A DNA stretch of 64,000 nt, from the NCBI RefSeq assembly GCF_030247195.1, contig NC_080671.1, forward strand, positions 101,853,845 through 101,917,844, written 5' to 3'. Under the pieces are notes generated by a model. The model had not been told where the DNA came from. It did no database searches and saw nothing but the letters and a program-made list of their open reading frames with translations. Made by a program: the position numbers and the translations under genes. This document shows positions 1 to 12,104 of this stretch, piece by piece. Position 1 is the stretch's first letter. Each line of letters starts with the position of its first letter. Source of the DNA: Topomyia yanbarensis (lineage: Eukaryota; Arthropoda; Insecta; Diptera; Culicidae).

Positions 1-2258
1 AAAATCAGTTGAAGACATGCCATTTCTGTCATCAGACTGCACACTACTACGGGAAACATTGACGCACCAATTGTTTTCGAATTCAATGCATTTATGAACC
101 CACACGTCTCGTCTTAATGTTACACAACTTATTTTTATGTTTCCTTAAAACAACATAATTTGCAACCAGCAATGGTTGATTGCCTAATTGACCTCTGTCT
201 GCCATCCGCTGTGAAGATGGGAGGTTAGGGAGAAGGTAAGGCCACCTTATGGTGTACCCTTGTCTGTGTCCTACTCTACGCAGCGATGCAGCAATTTTAA
301 CTCCTTTGAAGCGGGCTAACAAATTGGGGAAGCATACCAATAAATGGAGCATTCGAGTCGATGTGCCAAATGAAAACGGCGAAGCATTGCACGAGAAGTA
401 CGCGACGGGGTGACGATGATGCGATGATAAAAGCAACTGCACCCTGATGAAGTACCGGGAAGCGAGAAATGAAGAGGAAGGACATAAAAATAAAATTGTA
501 CGACGGTGCATTTATTTATAAACTTTATGGCGCACGAGAGGAAGTCTCGGCGAGTAACGAAATAAAAACGAAGAAAAATGGCAGAAAACATTGAACCATG
601 AATGGTGGGAATACAGGCACTGAGGGGGTTGTGCAGCGATGACGTTGATTGTTGACCACTATGACGCGTTTGAAGCTATTATTATTGCTGCGGCAGTGCC
701 ATAAACTGCAATTCTCCCCAGCTGTCCTCTTCCCAATCTCAAACAGACAGCTACAAACCACCTATGCATTCGCCGTAATTGTAGCCGGTGGTGGATGCAT
801 CAGGCAGAAATCACCTCATCGTAATGCCGACACAACGAGGAAGGGGCCGCGAGGCGTTTATTGACCTAGAGCAATACGGGGATCAGCAGGCTGATACACC
901 CACGAATGTGCAAAAAAAATGCCAGCATTAGTAACTGCAGCGCTGTTTGGCGGGGATTTGAGCATATGGTGTTACGTGATGAAATCAGCGTTGTCACAGC
1001 GTACCAATACGGATGTGATCCTTCCATACCGGAAGGAATTCGAAATAATGAATATTTCTGTGGTTGACAATATCCCTGCTGATTTCTGCAATATTTGATG
1101 TTTATTTGTTGTTGTAAATTATGTCTAAAAGTGTTCGATTTGGCAGGCGATTTGTACTTATGATAAAAAAAAATGTACATTTGTGATAATTGGAACAATA
1201 TAAATCTAAGAGAAAAGCGCATATTGCATTTTATGAGGATGAGGAAAATTTCATAGTAATGGGAAGTGCGACAATGCCTGATACCAAATGAAAATTCAGT
1301 TACTCTGTAAATCCTGATTAGCAATTGAATGATTTAATATTCTTAATAACTTTCGCTCGGTTACTTTTCGATCGCTCCACCGCCTTATCCTAGAGTGGTT
1401 TTATTAATGTATTATTAATCAAACGAGAGTGTATTATGGAAGATTGAAAACACACTTTTTCCATCCAACCCGCGTAAAGCTACAAGATTTCGTCTTCCCT
1501 CCACCAAACCACGCCAGTACGGTCGGGTTTCTTCGCAACGGACATTCCTATCTCGTTTCGTGTTCCACTGATTGCTTCTCTTCCACCGTCTCTTTTAAGG
1601 GGTACACTTCCCGCGTTCTACGCGGCCATCATAATCTCGGCTTATTATCACTTCCCCCCTGGCCGGACGAGGTACCGGACCGGACCCGACCCGCTGACGA
1701 GCCTCGCACAAGTTATTTATGTATGTTGCGTTGGATTATTTCCTCTTTCAACGCATCTTCTTCCTATACTTTTTTGTTCTGTTCCCGAGAGCCGTTGTTG
1801 TTGTTGTTGTCATATTCCATCAAGAAGCAGCTAACAAAAAAAAAATACCACACCACAGCAAGTGGAAGAACTCAAAACTCTGACTGGCTGCCTGCCTGCC
1901 TGTTCAAGCTGCTGCAAGGTGCACTGATACGGAAGAGCGGAGCCGAGAATTGTTGTTGCCTTGGCTGGTTGGCTGACTGGCTAGCTGACTGGTTGGGAAG
2001 ACGAAGATGTTAAAGAAGCTCCAACTGGGGCTACGCGGAGGGGGGGTTGGAAGGAGCCAGAAAGACGTGTAAGTAAGTGACTGTTCTGGAAGGGGGGAAA
2101 CATTACCATGTGGCATTGGCAGCCAAGAGGTGTACAGTTGTGTAGAACAATGGTGAAGCTCCTGGTAGCTTGGCACGCGATTTCCGCTCAGTAGCGGTGT
2201 TCAGACGCGAACCGATCGGAACTGCGCGTCTCGCTCCAGGCGAGATTGTATTTGCGCG
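1..2258. other. Non-coding, low-complexity upstream region
   Basis: No convincing gene is seen. Long frames exist on both strands, but they have no recognisable domain and run through simple sequence. There is a TTG trinucleotide tract near 1795-1811 and an imperfect tandem of TGGCTGACTGGCTAGC-type units at 1961-1998. The position just before a candidate plus-strand leader exon suggests promoter-proximal DNA. That is inference. Confidence 0.4.
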
Positions 2259-2643
2259 TCAGTTCCGGAATTGTTTATCTCTGCTACTGCCGCGCGCCAC
2301 CAACGCTCCCAGCTCAGTCAGTCATGTGAGCTAAGTGACTCGTCATCACGTCTTTGCGCACTCATCGGCGCGTCATGCAGTCAGCTGAGAGCTGGTACAC
2401 CACCACAACAACAACAACAGCAACAATTCTCCCTTGGGGACTTGGGGAATTCCAAGTCATGGCATCATCATCATCATCATCATCCTCACGATCATCGTCC
2501 AACGATTTGGAGGGCTCGGTTGATCTAATGGTTCGAGCCGGGTACGATGCGGCGCACAATCATCGTCACGATCACGATTGCTGATGCTGCGGCCGCGCAG
2601 CAAAACCCCCCGCACGCCCCCCTTGCTCCGATGCATTTCCAGT
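2259..2643 (+). promoter_or_regulatory. Candidate transcription start and first exon of an unidentified plus-strand gene
   Basis: TCAGTT at 2259-2264 matches the arthropod initiator consensus (TCAKTY), and two more TCAGTC-like sites follow near 2313-2322. The segment is GC-richer than its surroundings and contains CAA and CAT microsatellites, as is common in long dipteran leaders. It ends in a strong donor, CCAGT/GTAAGTAATT, with the intron starting at 2644. An ATG at 2584 stays open for exactly 20 codons (MLRPRSKTPR...) to that donor in phase 0, so it could be the first coding exon. Several upstream ATGs and overlapping short frames argue for an untranslated leader instead. No later exon was identified, so both the product and the reality of the exon are uncertain. 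Confidence 0.35.
2399..2484. repeat. CAA and CAT microsatellites in the candidate leader
   Basis: A CAA/CAG run lies at about 2399-2425 and a pure CAT run at 2463-2484. In the overlapping frames they would encode Thr/Gln and His/Ser runs, so the small ORFs here look better than they are. Confidence 0.85.
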
Positions 2644-2649
2644 GTAAGT

Positions 2650-3960
2650 AATTATCGTTTTGCAGCTAAAAATAGACTCTCGCGTGTTGCTAGCTTTGCC
2701 GAGTCGCGTTTACTGCTATCTCTACTACGAATGCCTATAGATAGATCGGTAGTGAGAATAGTGTAGTAAGAGAGAAGCTGGGAAAAACCGCTCAACAGCT
2801 GTAATAATAGCTGGATGATAGTTTGAGCCAGCAGCAGCAGCTCCAGCAACGATATGAGGATAAGTATGTGTTGGCAACGATAGTTGGAACAGGGAATGTT
2901 TCGATAACCGATCGGTCAACTGTTGAACTATGAAATTCCAAACACGTTAAATAGACTACGGTGGGCGAAAATACACGGAAAAAATCTGTTCGTGAATTTG
3001 CAAAAAAAAATAACGGTTACGTAAAAAAACTGTATACAAAAATCGTGATCAAACTCTCAAAATCAAGAATAATAAATCTCATTTTCATGAAAATATTTGT
3101 ATTTCCACAAAATTAGTTCACGCCAAAAAAAATGTTGCCATGGAATGTTCGGTAAGGTTAACGTGATTGAATCCTGAATATATTTAGTTCATATTCTATG
3201 ATTCTAATTCATGGTTAGGGGAAACACTGAGTTGTATTAACTTCACATCGACTAAAAGAGCTCAGAATTGAACGATGGTCATGATTTCAGGATGTAAGCA
3301 ACGATAAATGTAATTGCTTCATAATATTTCTGTCATGAATCTACCATCTGATTTTCTGGCAGAATAATGTGATTTATGTTCACGATTTCAAGAGCTTATT
3401 GGCGATTTTATAATTGTTCTGCGCGTTATTCATGGGTTCACTCTCGAAGTTTTCAGAAACTTAGTCATGATTTTCGCAATTTTCCTTCGTGTTATCGTCA
3501 TATTTATTTTTTGAATTTGGGTTTTTCTAGTCGAGTAATGTGATTCATGTTCATGATTTCAGAAAGTTAGACATGATTTTCATAATTTCTTTTTACGTTA
3601 TCGTGATATTTTTATTTTGAGCTTCAATCGGATCTTTTGAGCAACATAAACAAAATATCTCATCGCAATTTGAGCCATCTGTAGCAATGTTGCAGATAAT
3701 GTGATGGTTCCGGTGATATTTTATGTCCGATTAAATTGTCCATTGCACTTATAGTTGGCCCAACTTTCCTGTTTCAATTTGATAGTTTGTAAAATAGCCA
3801 AATTAACGAGCGTTGAATTATGTTTTCCATAAACAAGAAATTACATGGTTATCGCACTGAAGCATATTTATTTCATTAAAGGAGTCATAGAATTTGTCAT
3901 GTTTAAATTTTGTTCGCATTCTGCACTAATGCTAATTCGTCGGGATTTCGTTATTAAACA
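2650..3960. other. AT-rich non-coding stretch with diverged direct repeats
   Basis: No gene is seen. Segments near 3367-3520 and 3537-3640 are diverged copies of one another. Both have AATGTGATTYATGTTCAYGA near the start and GTTATCGT-A-ATATTTWTTTT near the end. Similar TTCACGAA-rich wording recurs at 6800-7330, so this is probably an old dispersed repeat. Confidence 0.4.
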
Positions 3961-5150
3961 TAAACAAACATAAACATAAGAGATCGCCCGTAGTTGCTAC
4001 TCCGTTATTGACCAGAACCAAATTAGGTTGCAAAATGTTCATTGGAACAACATGTTTGGGAATAACATGATGAGCCACATTGTACAATCTATTCTGATCC
4101 CTACATGCTGATCAATACCGACGCCGGCCACGTCCGAATGCAGATCTTCTGGGAAAGGAAGGAATGTTAGTCCGATACATGTTGCTACTAGAGACCGAGG
4201 AATCCTCTGCATCTCCACATGTATCACGGGAATAGGAGAGTTGTTAGTAAGTGTGCCAATTGCGTTATCTTGTAATAATTGCTCTGGGCAGCCGGCTGCC
4301 GAGAATTTGGGAAATTTATCATTTGTTGTATTAATACGATTAGCAAAATAAGCAACTTGAACTCCGAAAAGCCGGCTATAAGGAGCACTGCTTATATTTC
4401 GTAATAATATTCAATCACGCGACGAATTTTTTCGTGGTTTCTATCGGTGGTGCGGCGATCGTTTGAATAAAATGAGGAATCTTATACAGAAGGTTAATCA
4501 GACTCTTCCATAGGTGTCACGAAGTTGGTGTTCTAGGATTCGCTCCATGCAAGCGATGCGACCTGTACATAGTTTATTAGGTAGTAGTTTGGTAAGTTTT
4601 CGAGAACACGATCGCTCGAAAAAGATCTTGTTTAGTTTTTGGTTCTTTTTAAACTCTGGGTAGCCGGCTACCGAGAGTATCCTATTTTCTAAACAAAAGC
4701 AATTTCAACTCCACACAACCTATCGTGGGAGTATTGCCTAGAAAAGCTAATCTTATCTGCATAATAGGCCGGATTACTATTTATTGCGACATTATTTAGA
4801 CTAATTTCGCTATACCTTCTCCACAATATATTTTTTGGGTTGCAAACTACCGAGTGATAACACGTTATACACACAAAGAGTTATGATAGCTCGAGATGTT
4901 ATAAATCAACGAAAGTATTTCCTATTTCTAATATCGGATTGTTTGCGAAATACATGTATACGAACGATTATATCGAACATTAAAGGGAAATACAGAGGAT
5001 CGTTAACCTGATGCACGGGCTTGCCACCAATAACGGAACTTGAAATTAGATTCATTAAAACAGACGCGGCGAATTTTCAGTGCGTATTGACCCGCGATCA
5101 TCGATACTAGTCAAATTAAAGTAATTCGTCGGGATTTCGTTATTGTCGAT
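3928..5150. repeat. Dispersed repeat with a shared 21-bp word
   Basis: The word AATTCGTCGGGATTTCGTTA plus one further T occurs near 3931 and again near 5127, with diverged flanks. Between them, GGGCAGCCGGCTGCC-like palindromic cores occur near 4287 and 4668; related cores recur near 8420 and 10990. It looks like one or more decayed transposons. There is no coding evidence. Confidence 0.4.
4080..4310 (+). repeat. Dispersed repeat copy, SINE-tail-like
   Basis: The segment carries GACGCCGGCCACG, GTTAGTCCGA, a GCTACTAGAGAC block, ATCTCCACATGTATCAC and GTTGTTAGTAA in that order. The same words, in the same order, recur at 29785-29905, in reverse complement at 10970-11220, and in weaker form in the body of the SINE at 12125-12424. 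All four are therefore related dispersed copies. The boundaries are approximate. Confidence 0.5.
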
Positions 5151-5169
5151 AAACACGATAAAGAATTTA

Positions 5170-6240
5170 GCTTATTGTTGGATACTCAACTTGTCCTCAA
5201 TTTGCATTTTCAAAGCAACGCGATAATTTGTCGATACCAACGATATACATACGGAACGTATCAGATGGGGGAATAAACAAACAATATTAATTAGAATGGG
5301 CTTCTATCAGTGGAATTCGATGAAGTCAACAGTACTTTATAGATTTAAAACAACGATTTTAGCAAGAGAAAAAACAGCCATTGTTAATATTAAATCAAGG
5401 TACGTATAAGTTAAAAAACTGAGATACCTAACAAATACATTTAGCAATCCCTATTGTTTAAACTAGTATTAAAAACTAAAATACGCGTCAGTTTCTTGAA
5501 CACGCATTCGTGTTGTAGTACAGGTATTATAAATGAGCGGGGCTTGCCGATGGGAAAATGGTCTCGGAATGTACCGGTAGGTCATTCTGAAATGGGTCAT
5601 TGGAAAATCGGTAGAGCTAACACCTACTATATCCCAAGATTAAGTTGTCTGCATGGGGCGATTGGACCACATATGCAGAAAACTTTTTCTTATAATACCG
5701 CTGCCGGCCAGTGGGATTTGAAAGGTTACACAACACACACACGCACACAATGGGATCTTTTCACAAAATGACGCGACAATATGAATTGGATCATGGAAGC
5801 GTGACAGATCAGCGGTATCTCATACGAACTATTTCAAGAACACGAATTGCGACTCCAGAATATTTTTGGTACACAGCACAATTTTTATTTTTCTTTCCGG
5901 ACATCATTCTGAGCCTTATGAAATGAAAAACGACGTTCGAGGTCCTAACAATTTTCTTATGTTCACTGCTTGCATCTATAACTGGTCGCTAGAAGCTGGG
6001 CACAACTATGTTATAGTTGCTTGGTTAGTTGTGTATTAAGGACTTTCATCTAATTGGTCATTCGACCGAAAAGATAGTTGTGATATAATTTGATATTACA
6101 CTGCATTCTATAATTTCGTCGGCGATATTCTAAAGGCCGAGTAATAGGTTATTGTGTTGTTGGTCGCTGAAGTACTTTGTACCCTGAGTACACCGGAGCG
6201 AGTGAGACGAAGAGTCTGCGCAAGTTTTTATAATTTCTCG
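5170..6240. other. Non-coding stretch, nothing assigned
   Basis: Only short spurious frames are present. A CACACACACGCACACA run sits near 5732. No motif, splice-framed exon or bounded repeat is supported. Confidence 0.3.
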
Positions 6241-6396
6241 AGCAGCTCAGCATCTCTCAAGAAGGAGATAATTGTCACCTGGCCAGAATGTCTCGGAAGA
6301 CGGTAGTTGATGGAGGTTTCGGAGATATCGGATCTCTGGATAATCGACCAGGAGATGTTCCAGGATTAGCACGGTTAGGGTCAGTTCGAGTGATCG

Positions 6397-6655
6397 TATC
6401 CCGAGCAAACGAAAAACCCACAATACCCCCATGCTCATGGGGTTTGACATGGGTGTTTGAAATGAGTTCAACCCATGAAAACACCATCACCATGGTCCGG
6501 TAGATCCCATATAAAATACCATATGTTGGTATTTTTATGGGTTACTGAGACCATTTTATGGTGTCTTGATGGTTGTGAATTTTGGCACGGACCATGTTTA
6601 AGGTCTTTTCAAGGGGCTATGTGGTGTTTGAACCTATGAGTATTTGCTCGGGATA
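6397..6655. mobile_element. MITE-like inverted-repeat element of 259 bp
   Basis: The termini are TATCCCGAGCAAA on the left and its exact complement TTTGCTCGGGATA on the right. The interior is rich in short palindromic words (ACCCATGAAAACACC and CCATGG). There is no coding capacity, so mobilisation would need a transposase supplied in trans. No convincing target-site duplication was found. Confidence 0.55.
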
Positions 6656-6799
6656 TGAGTGAGTTATTTTAATGTGTCCAAAGCGTAAGCGGGAGAGGAT
6701 TCTCTGCTCAAGCCTGTTACCCCCGGCGGTCCTGCGTTCCGGGTCTCCATTGATTTTTTAAAGGTTTCCGAGTGACCTCCTCCAGTAGCTAATGAAGTG

Positions 6800-7335
6800 T
6801 TATATGATATATTTCATTAAACGTTTCACGCAATAAAATTGAACAAGATCCGTGATTTTGTTAAAGAGTTCACGTAAAAATTTAAGACCATGTGCAGAGT
6901 TGCATGTAAGTGAAAATTATTAGGGATACCTTCTAAATTGGTGAACTTATTCACATGTACGCAAGAACCAGTTCACGCATACATGAATAATGTTCTGAGT
7001 TCTACGAAATTGTTCACGTATAAGTAATAAGATCATGCACAACGTTCCTTGTTGCTCATTATAATTATAATAAAAGTGGAAAAGTATTTTAGGATTATGT
7101 AAACTGAATCGGACCACGAATTCATGAATAATATTCTGACTTATGTGAAACTGGTCAGGTGAAATTTAAATTTTTCGTGATTATATTATGAAAATGGAAA
7201 CGTATTTTATGGCTTTTGAACTCTTTCACGAACACCAATGATGAATTATGACTAAAATAATAAATTATGAATCAGTTCACGAATATTCTGAGTTCTGTGA
7301 AACTGTCAAAGTTCAACCGAGAAAAACTACAAAAG
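6800..7335. repeat. Diverged tandem or dispersed repeat units
   Basis: Three related segments carry CACG-ATTCATGAATAATRTTCTGA and GTGAAACTG words, near 6990, 7120 and 7275. Spacing is about 130-160 bp and divergence is high. A fourth echo lies near 7645. No coding. Confidence 0.4.
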
Positions 7336-7384
7336 CAGCCATGTTTCGATTTTGATAACTATTTTCTATTTTTTTATTTTGATT

Positions 7385-7515
7385 ATATAGGATTTAACCT
7401 TATAGGGTTTTAACCTAACCGCGTCTTTTTTCGGGCTAAAAACATCTTTGGTAAAAAAAACTAACTCTATGTGCGTTGGGAATCGAACCCAAGTGAGCTG
7501 CGTTCAAGGCAATCG
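7385..7515 (-). mobile_element. tRNA-derived SINE fragment
   Basis: Read on the minus strand, it has a Pol III B-box (GGGTTCGATTCCC) preceded by AACGCAGCTCACTT and followed by an AGGTTAAA-type tail near 7390. This is the 3' half of a tRNA-related SINE. The A-box half is missing or unrecognisable, so the copy is truncated. Confidence 0.55.
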
Positions 7516-7769
7516 ATTTATACTTTTTGTTTTGTAAACTAATTCACAACCACGAAAACTAGTGCACGATCAAGATGTAACAAATCGTGAATCAGTTTAT
7601 GTCGTACAGTCGGGCCGAGAAAAATGGCCCTAGATTTATGAAAAAACAGCACTTTATGAATAATGTTCATTAAGTTGAGAACTGGTTCACGGGCAGAAAA
7701 AAATACGTAGTGCAAACTTTTGTTCTCAAGAGAAAAATATTGGATAAATAAATTTGCGCGTGAGAGCAC

Positions 7770-8200
7770 AGGACCTAAGTTAGAAAATTTGGATTTGAAT
7801 GTTTCTTGTTCTACTCCCCAATAACTGACACCAACTTGATGACCAATGGAACATGAAACATTCAAATTCAACTTTTCTACGATAGGTCTTGTGCCCTAAT
7901 GCGCAAATTGCTTTCCACTTAGGAAAAAAAAAAATGTCGCATACTCGCAGGCGTTCGGCTTTCATGCCAAATGACAGTTCGATTCTCTATACTCGTCAGT
8001 GACCCAGAGCTGCTGTGCTTGGCTAACCGAGACATCACTCGGAAGCAGCCAGTTGCTTTAGGCGTTCACACACGTGATTTAGTCCCTAACTGGCACCAAT
8101 TTGGAGTTAGTTTGGATTGTCAAGTGGCAGCAAATTGATGTCAGTTACTGATGAGTGGAACACGAAACATTCAAATCCAACTTTTCTAAAAATAAATAAA
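7770..8200. repeat. Dispersed repeat with direct terminal repeats, copy 1
   Basis: A motif of the form GTCAGTTACTGAYGAG followed by AAACATTCAAATCCAACTTTTCTA lies near 8138-8190. A related but inverted or rearranged version lies near 7797-7880. The same family is at 11608-11990 and 36735-37350, where the motif flanks a body of about 300-500 bp. It may be an old tandem or TRIM-like repeat. No protein is encoded. Confidence 0.45.
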
Positions 8201-8339
8201 TATTTTTACAAATAAAAGCGTAAGGTGTTATGGAAGGAAAAATTTAACCCAATTATAAAATAAATGGCTATTGTTCATGGTCGTAAAAATTGTGATTGGT
8301 TAAGAATTCATGGTACTTTACTCATCAGTTTTTCATGCG

Positions 8340-9170
8340 AAATTGACAGTATAATTATTTAGTTAACCATTGAGTATACGATTACTCGGAAAAGTAAAAG
8401 TATTAATTTTTGTTTCTGGACAGCCGGTTACTGAGAGTAACTTATGTTTTATAAACAAAATCAATTTTAACTCCAAACAGTCGGCCGTATCTAAAAAGCT
8501 AATCGTATCTGCGCCATTGATCGATGCACTTCTTATTTCAACAGCATATTTAGAAATAGTAGGGTTGCCCGAACAAACGAAAAGTCTTATGTCGATGTTG
8601 GAATGTTTTCGTTAAAAAAGACTGAAAAACGCTTCAGAGTGAAAAAGTTACTAAATATGCTTGTAGTAGTAAGCATTCACATACTTCAGTCTACCTTCTA
8701 ATCAGACGCAGAGCAGAAGCAAAAAAATACTCTGTTATAACATTCAATAAAGCAGGCAATCAATTCCTGCTGCTTTGTTGCTTACTCACTGCACAAACAG
8801 TACAGTATCGTTCCCCCGGCTACGTAGTTCAGCGTGTCACAGAAGTAAATAATGCCTCTATTACAAGAATTGCCATTGCGATTGACTTTAAACAAACACG
8901 TATTAGATCAACAGTGCGCTTGGTGGAACAGTTACTAAAGGTGAAAACACAACTTATCCTCGCGGAAGTGGCAACATCATAAGCGTAGTGTGGTATTGTA
9001 AACGTTCAAAAGTTTAACCGAGACAGCAAATATTATTGTGAAGAAAACCAAGCAGCAAAACTTCGAACACAACAACGCTTGAGCCAAGATTCCCGTATAC
9101 ATGGCCGATGGTGGTGTGCAGTTCCGTACATGTATCATGTCAAAATACGAACAAGTGTTCACAGCTTTAG
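8340..9170. other. Non-coding repeat-like stretch
   Basis: A CAGCCGGTTACTGAGAG palindromic core lies near 8420, related to those at 4287, 4668 and 10990. No coding exon or bounded element is supported. Confidence 0.3.
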
Positions 9171-9172
9171 GT

Positions 9173-9406
9173 TGATGTTGTCCGGTGAGTATTGATAATA
9201 GAGCTATTTCTGCAGTTAATGTTTCGGCCTATTTATTCTTCAGAAACCCTCAGAAATTGAAGCTCTCTCGTTTCACGCTCGCGGGACTATCCCAATAAAC
9301 GAGCGTGTGAGAGCGTGAAATTTCTGAGGTTGGTTGAAGAATAAGTAGGCTGAAATGATAATTACAGAAATAGTTTTATTATTAATATTCACCGAACAAC
9401 ATTAAC
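9173..9406. mobile_element. Foldback MITE of about 234 bp
   Basis: The two halves are complementary over about 105 bp each. The left arm (TGTTGTCCGGTGAGTATT, then TATTCTTCAG and CGTTTCACGCTC) pairs with the right arm around a loop near 9287-9297. Several mismatches show age. No ORF; transcription would give a long hairpin RNA. Confidence 0.65.
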
Positions 9407-9419
9407 CTGTGAAAAGAAT

Positions 9420-10010
9420 TGTATGGTGACCAAAGCTGAAAACACAACACAGAGAAGTGGAATTCATTACAAATGATATTTGAAGAAACCGTTTCCCATA
9501 TATTTCCAAACAGTGTTCGTGTCGTGAGAATGCAGATGACCAAACATATTCCTTCTTGCCAGATTTTGAATGCATCGCACATAAAATCAAACAACGCTTA
9601 TCACAAGCTACGATCAGATCCCTACGTGCCCTAGTCGAATCAAGAGATAGTGACTAATTCGGCGTTCGTTCCTTTGGACAATAATATTTAACGGAAAAAT
9701 GAACACAGGCGTGACTTAGGCCACTTAGGTCAGCACATAGCGAATAATGGGAATAAATTCGAACGTTGCTTATGAAAGACTCTAAAAACAATTATTTTCG
9801 AATGATTAGTTAAAATGTTCAGTTACATACGACGCGAGTTATGTTCATTAAACTTCTAATGCTGGGCAATGTTTTGAAACAGCCTTATATAGGTATGATG
9901 CCGGTCTAAGGACCTAATTTCGGCAATATTTATGATGACTCACCAGGAGCAATGAGAAAGAAGACTGCTGCCGAACATTATATCTTATCGTGTACAGGCA
10001 AATGCGACTG
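9420..10010. other. Non-coding stretch, nothing assigned
   Basis: No recognisable gene, RNA or repeat boundary is seen in this stretch. Confidence 0.3.
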
Positions 10011-10027
10011 CCTCCGACGATCGGTTT

Positions 10028-10230
10028 GTCGTTCGGTTTATCGTGTCTATGTCCCAGCTCATAACGTGGAATTGGATGGCGTGGTTACTGAGACGGGTCT
10101 CACTTGCGAGGATACGCTGAGGGATGGGATGGATCGTGTTAAAAACCTGTAACTCAGCACGAAAGGTTTTGGATTGCAAACATTTGCATTCAATCGTTAC
10201 AAAGGATAGCAAAAAGTTGATCTCATTCAT
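10028..10230 (+). pseudogene. Non-LTR retrotransposon ORF1 (gag-like) fragment
   Basis: The plus-strand translation has VYVPAHNVELDGVV, then a LTCEDTLRDGMDR block, a stop and a frameshift, and then KVLDCKHLHSIVT. The fragment at 41723-42040 has the same order (YIPALKVEFEGVVNDESLTC, then KILDCKRLQFVVV). I recognise this as the ORF1 region of Jockey/CR1-like mosquito elements, which encodes an RNA-binding nucleocapsid-like protein. It is truncated on both sides and disrupted, and no longer functional. Confidence 0.6.
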
Positions 10231-10349
10231 TGTAATTGGACTTGAATGTTACAGTATATTGAAACGCTTTGTTCAATTCAGATTGAAACCTATTGAACTC
10301 AGAATAGCTATTAATACATATCAGAATGAAAAATTGTGATTTCAAGTAC

Positions 10350-10965
10350 CTGATGCGGGCGAATGCACAGGTTATCAGTCAGTTTTGAAACGTAGTAGCA
10401 AGTGGATAGTTGCAGAAAGTTTTGTTCGTCATGGATCAGAACAAGGTTTCAACATATTAGACATAAAAAAATACGCAATGAATACTTCGAAAAGTGATCA
10501 AAGTCACCCCGGTATACGGAACTTAATATTCGAATTTAATGCTTCTCTATTCAGGTCGAACTAAGGTAACGAAGGCCACGCTAAATTTTGCTTACTGAAA
10601 CGCTAAATTAAATATAAAGTTGCACGGATTTGTCACTCATTTAATAAAGTAGAACGAGTTTTAATGTTTGCCTGATATTTCGATGTGAATCTTCTTATCC
10701 GATCTCAGGATTTTATAAGAACATTTGACTGATTCGTGCTCAATTTCGTAGAAATTATACGGGACAAATTTTTCGTTGATAAAGTGATCTCAACTTAATT
10801 TTAGAAGTAAAATACCTCTAACGTTTAAATACTGGAGCCCCGTATCAAAATTTTCTAAGTATTCAGAATAGTCTATCGGTTCCACCAGTACCTAGCTTTC
10901 AAGGCTTATCCGCTGTTTCTTTCATTGATTCTTCCGAAATTTCATTTTAAATTAATGAAACCTAT
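10350..10965. other. Non-coding stretch, nothing assigned
   Basis: AT-rich, with no extended reading frame and no repeat boundary that I can support. Confidence 0.3.
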
Positions 10966-10969
10966 TTTA

Positions 10970-11220
10970 AATTTTTGAAGACTGTCTCGGCAGCCGGCTG
11001 CCCAGAGCAATCGATAACTAACAAAACCGTTGACAGTCTTATTAACAAATTTTCTCATCCCTCGATATATGTGGAGATGCCAAGAATTCTAGTTGGGTCT
11101 AGCGACACCACTTATCGGGGTAAAATCCCTTCTTTCCATAGTAGATTTTTAATAGGACGTAGCCGGCGTCGATAATGATTAGCATGCAGTGATCAATACA
11201 GATCATGTTAACCACCCAAC
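10970..11220 (-). repeat. Inverted copy of the 4080-4310 dispersed repeat
   Basis: In reverse complement it shares the GCTCTGGGCAGCCGGCTGCC core, the ATCTCCACATAT block and CTGATCAATAC with 4080-4310. Internal divergence is substantial. There is no coding. Confidence 0.5.
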
Positions 11221-11599
11221 CGTTTTGTATCAAGTGATTTTTTTTCTATCTTAATTCATCTTGGTCAAAAACGGAGTGCTTATGCTTATTTCGTTAAATT
11301 TTTAATATTATCACGTTTAATTCGCCTAAATTTTTACCAAAAATGTAAAAAAGTATATCTGAAATAATACTATCCATGTCAACGAATGACCTTCGAAGTT
11401 AAAGCTAATGCGTAAAAAAATAAATAAATGCAACCCATGCACCTGAGATACAGTCAACATTTTTTTATCATTTGGTGGTTTGAGGGCATATTGTTTCCTG
11501 TTTTTCTACTGATTCAAAATAATATTAAGCCAAAGAGAGTTTCAAGACATGCGAAAATTCCAGAGCGGGAAAATTTTTTGTGCAAAACCAAATTAGCAT

Positions 11600-11995
11600 T
11601 AAGTTTGTGTCAGTTACTGACGAGGAGAATTCGAAACACTAAAAACCCAAGCTTCAATGTTAGGTATTGCGCTCTCATGCACAAAAAATTGGTCTTGCCG
11701 AAAAAATTATCCCTTTTAGGATAATTGGGATTTTGGGTCTCATCCCAAAAGACGGTTTCGATTCAAAATTCCTGATTAGCAAATATAAACTTCTGCGCTT
11801 ACTACCGAGACATCACTTGGTACTAGCCAATTTTTCAAGCGTTCACGGATGACGTGTGACTTTTTAGATTTTAATATCTATCTGGCGTTAGACTTATCAA
11901 ACTAACCTTAAGTTTGTGTTAGTTACTGACGAGAAGAATCCAAAACACTAAAAAACAAACTTTCAACATTGACATTCTATCCTTCCTTCTACCGT
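11600..11995. repeat. Dispersed repeat with direct terminal repeats, copy 2
   Basis: The block GTGTYAGTTACTGACGAG-AGAAT followed by AAACACTAAAAA occurs at about 11609-11645 and again at 11913-11953. The two flank a body containing CGAGACATCACTTGG. The 304-bp spacing and the body words match copy 1 at 7770-8200. Confidence 0.5.
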
Positions 11996-12104
11996 TAAAA
12001 GAAATTGGTACATTTTGACAAGTTTCGCTTAGGGCACACACCAAAAAATATTAATATTACAGTTGACGTAAACAACATCGCATCGCAATTTTTTTGGCTG
12101 ATCG

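Noticed and set aside
92..511. 139-codon minus-strand frame
   Set aside because: No domain, overlaps two other spurious frames and has no splice or repeat support.
1429..2013. 194-codon plus-strand frame
   Set aside because: Runs through TTG and TGGCTGAC simple repeats; composition is Ser/Leu/Trp-rich without any family resemblance.
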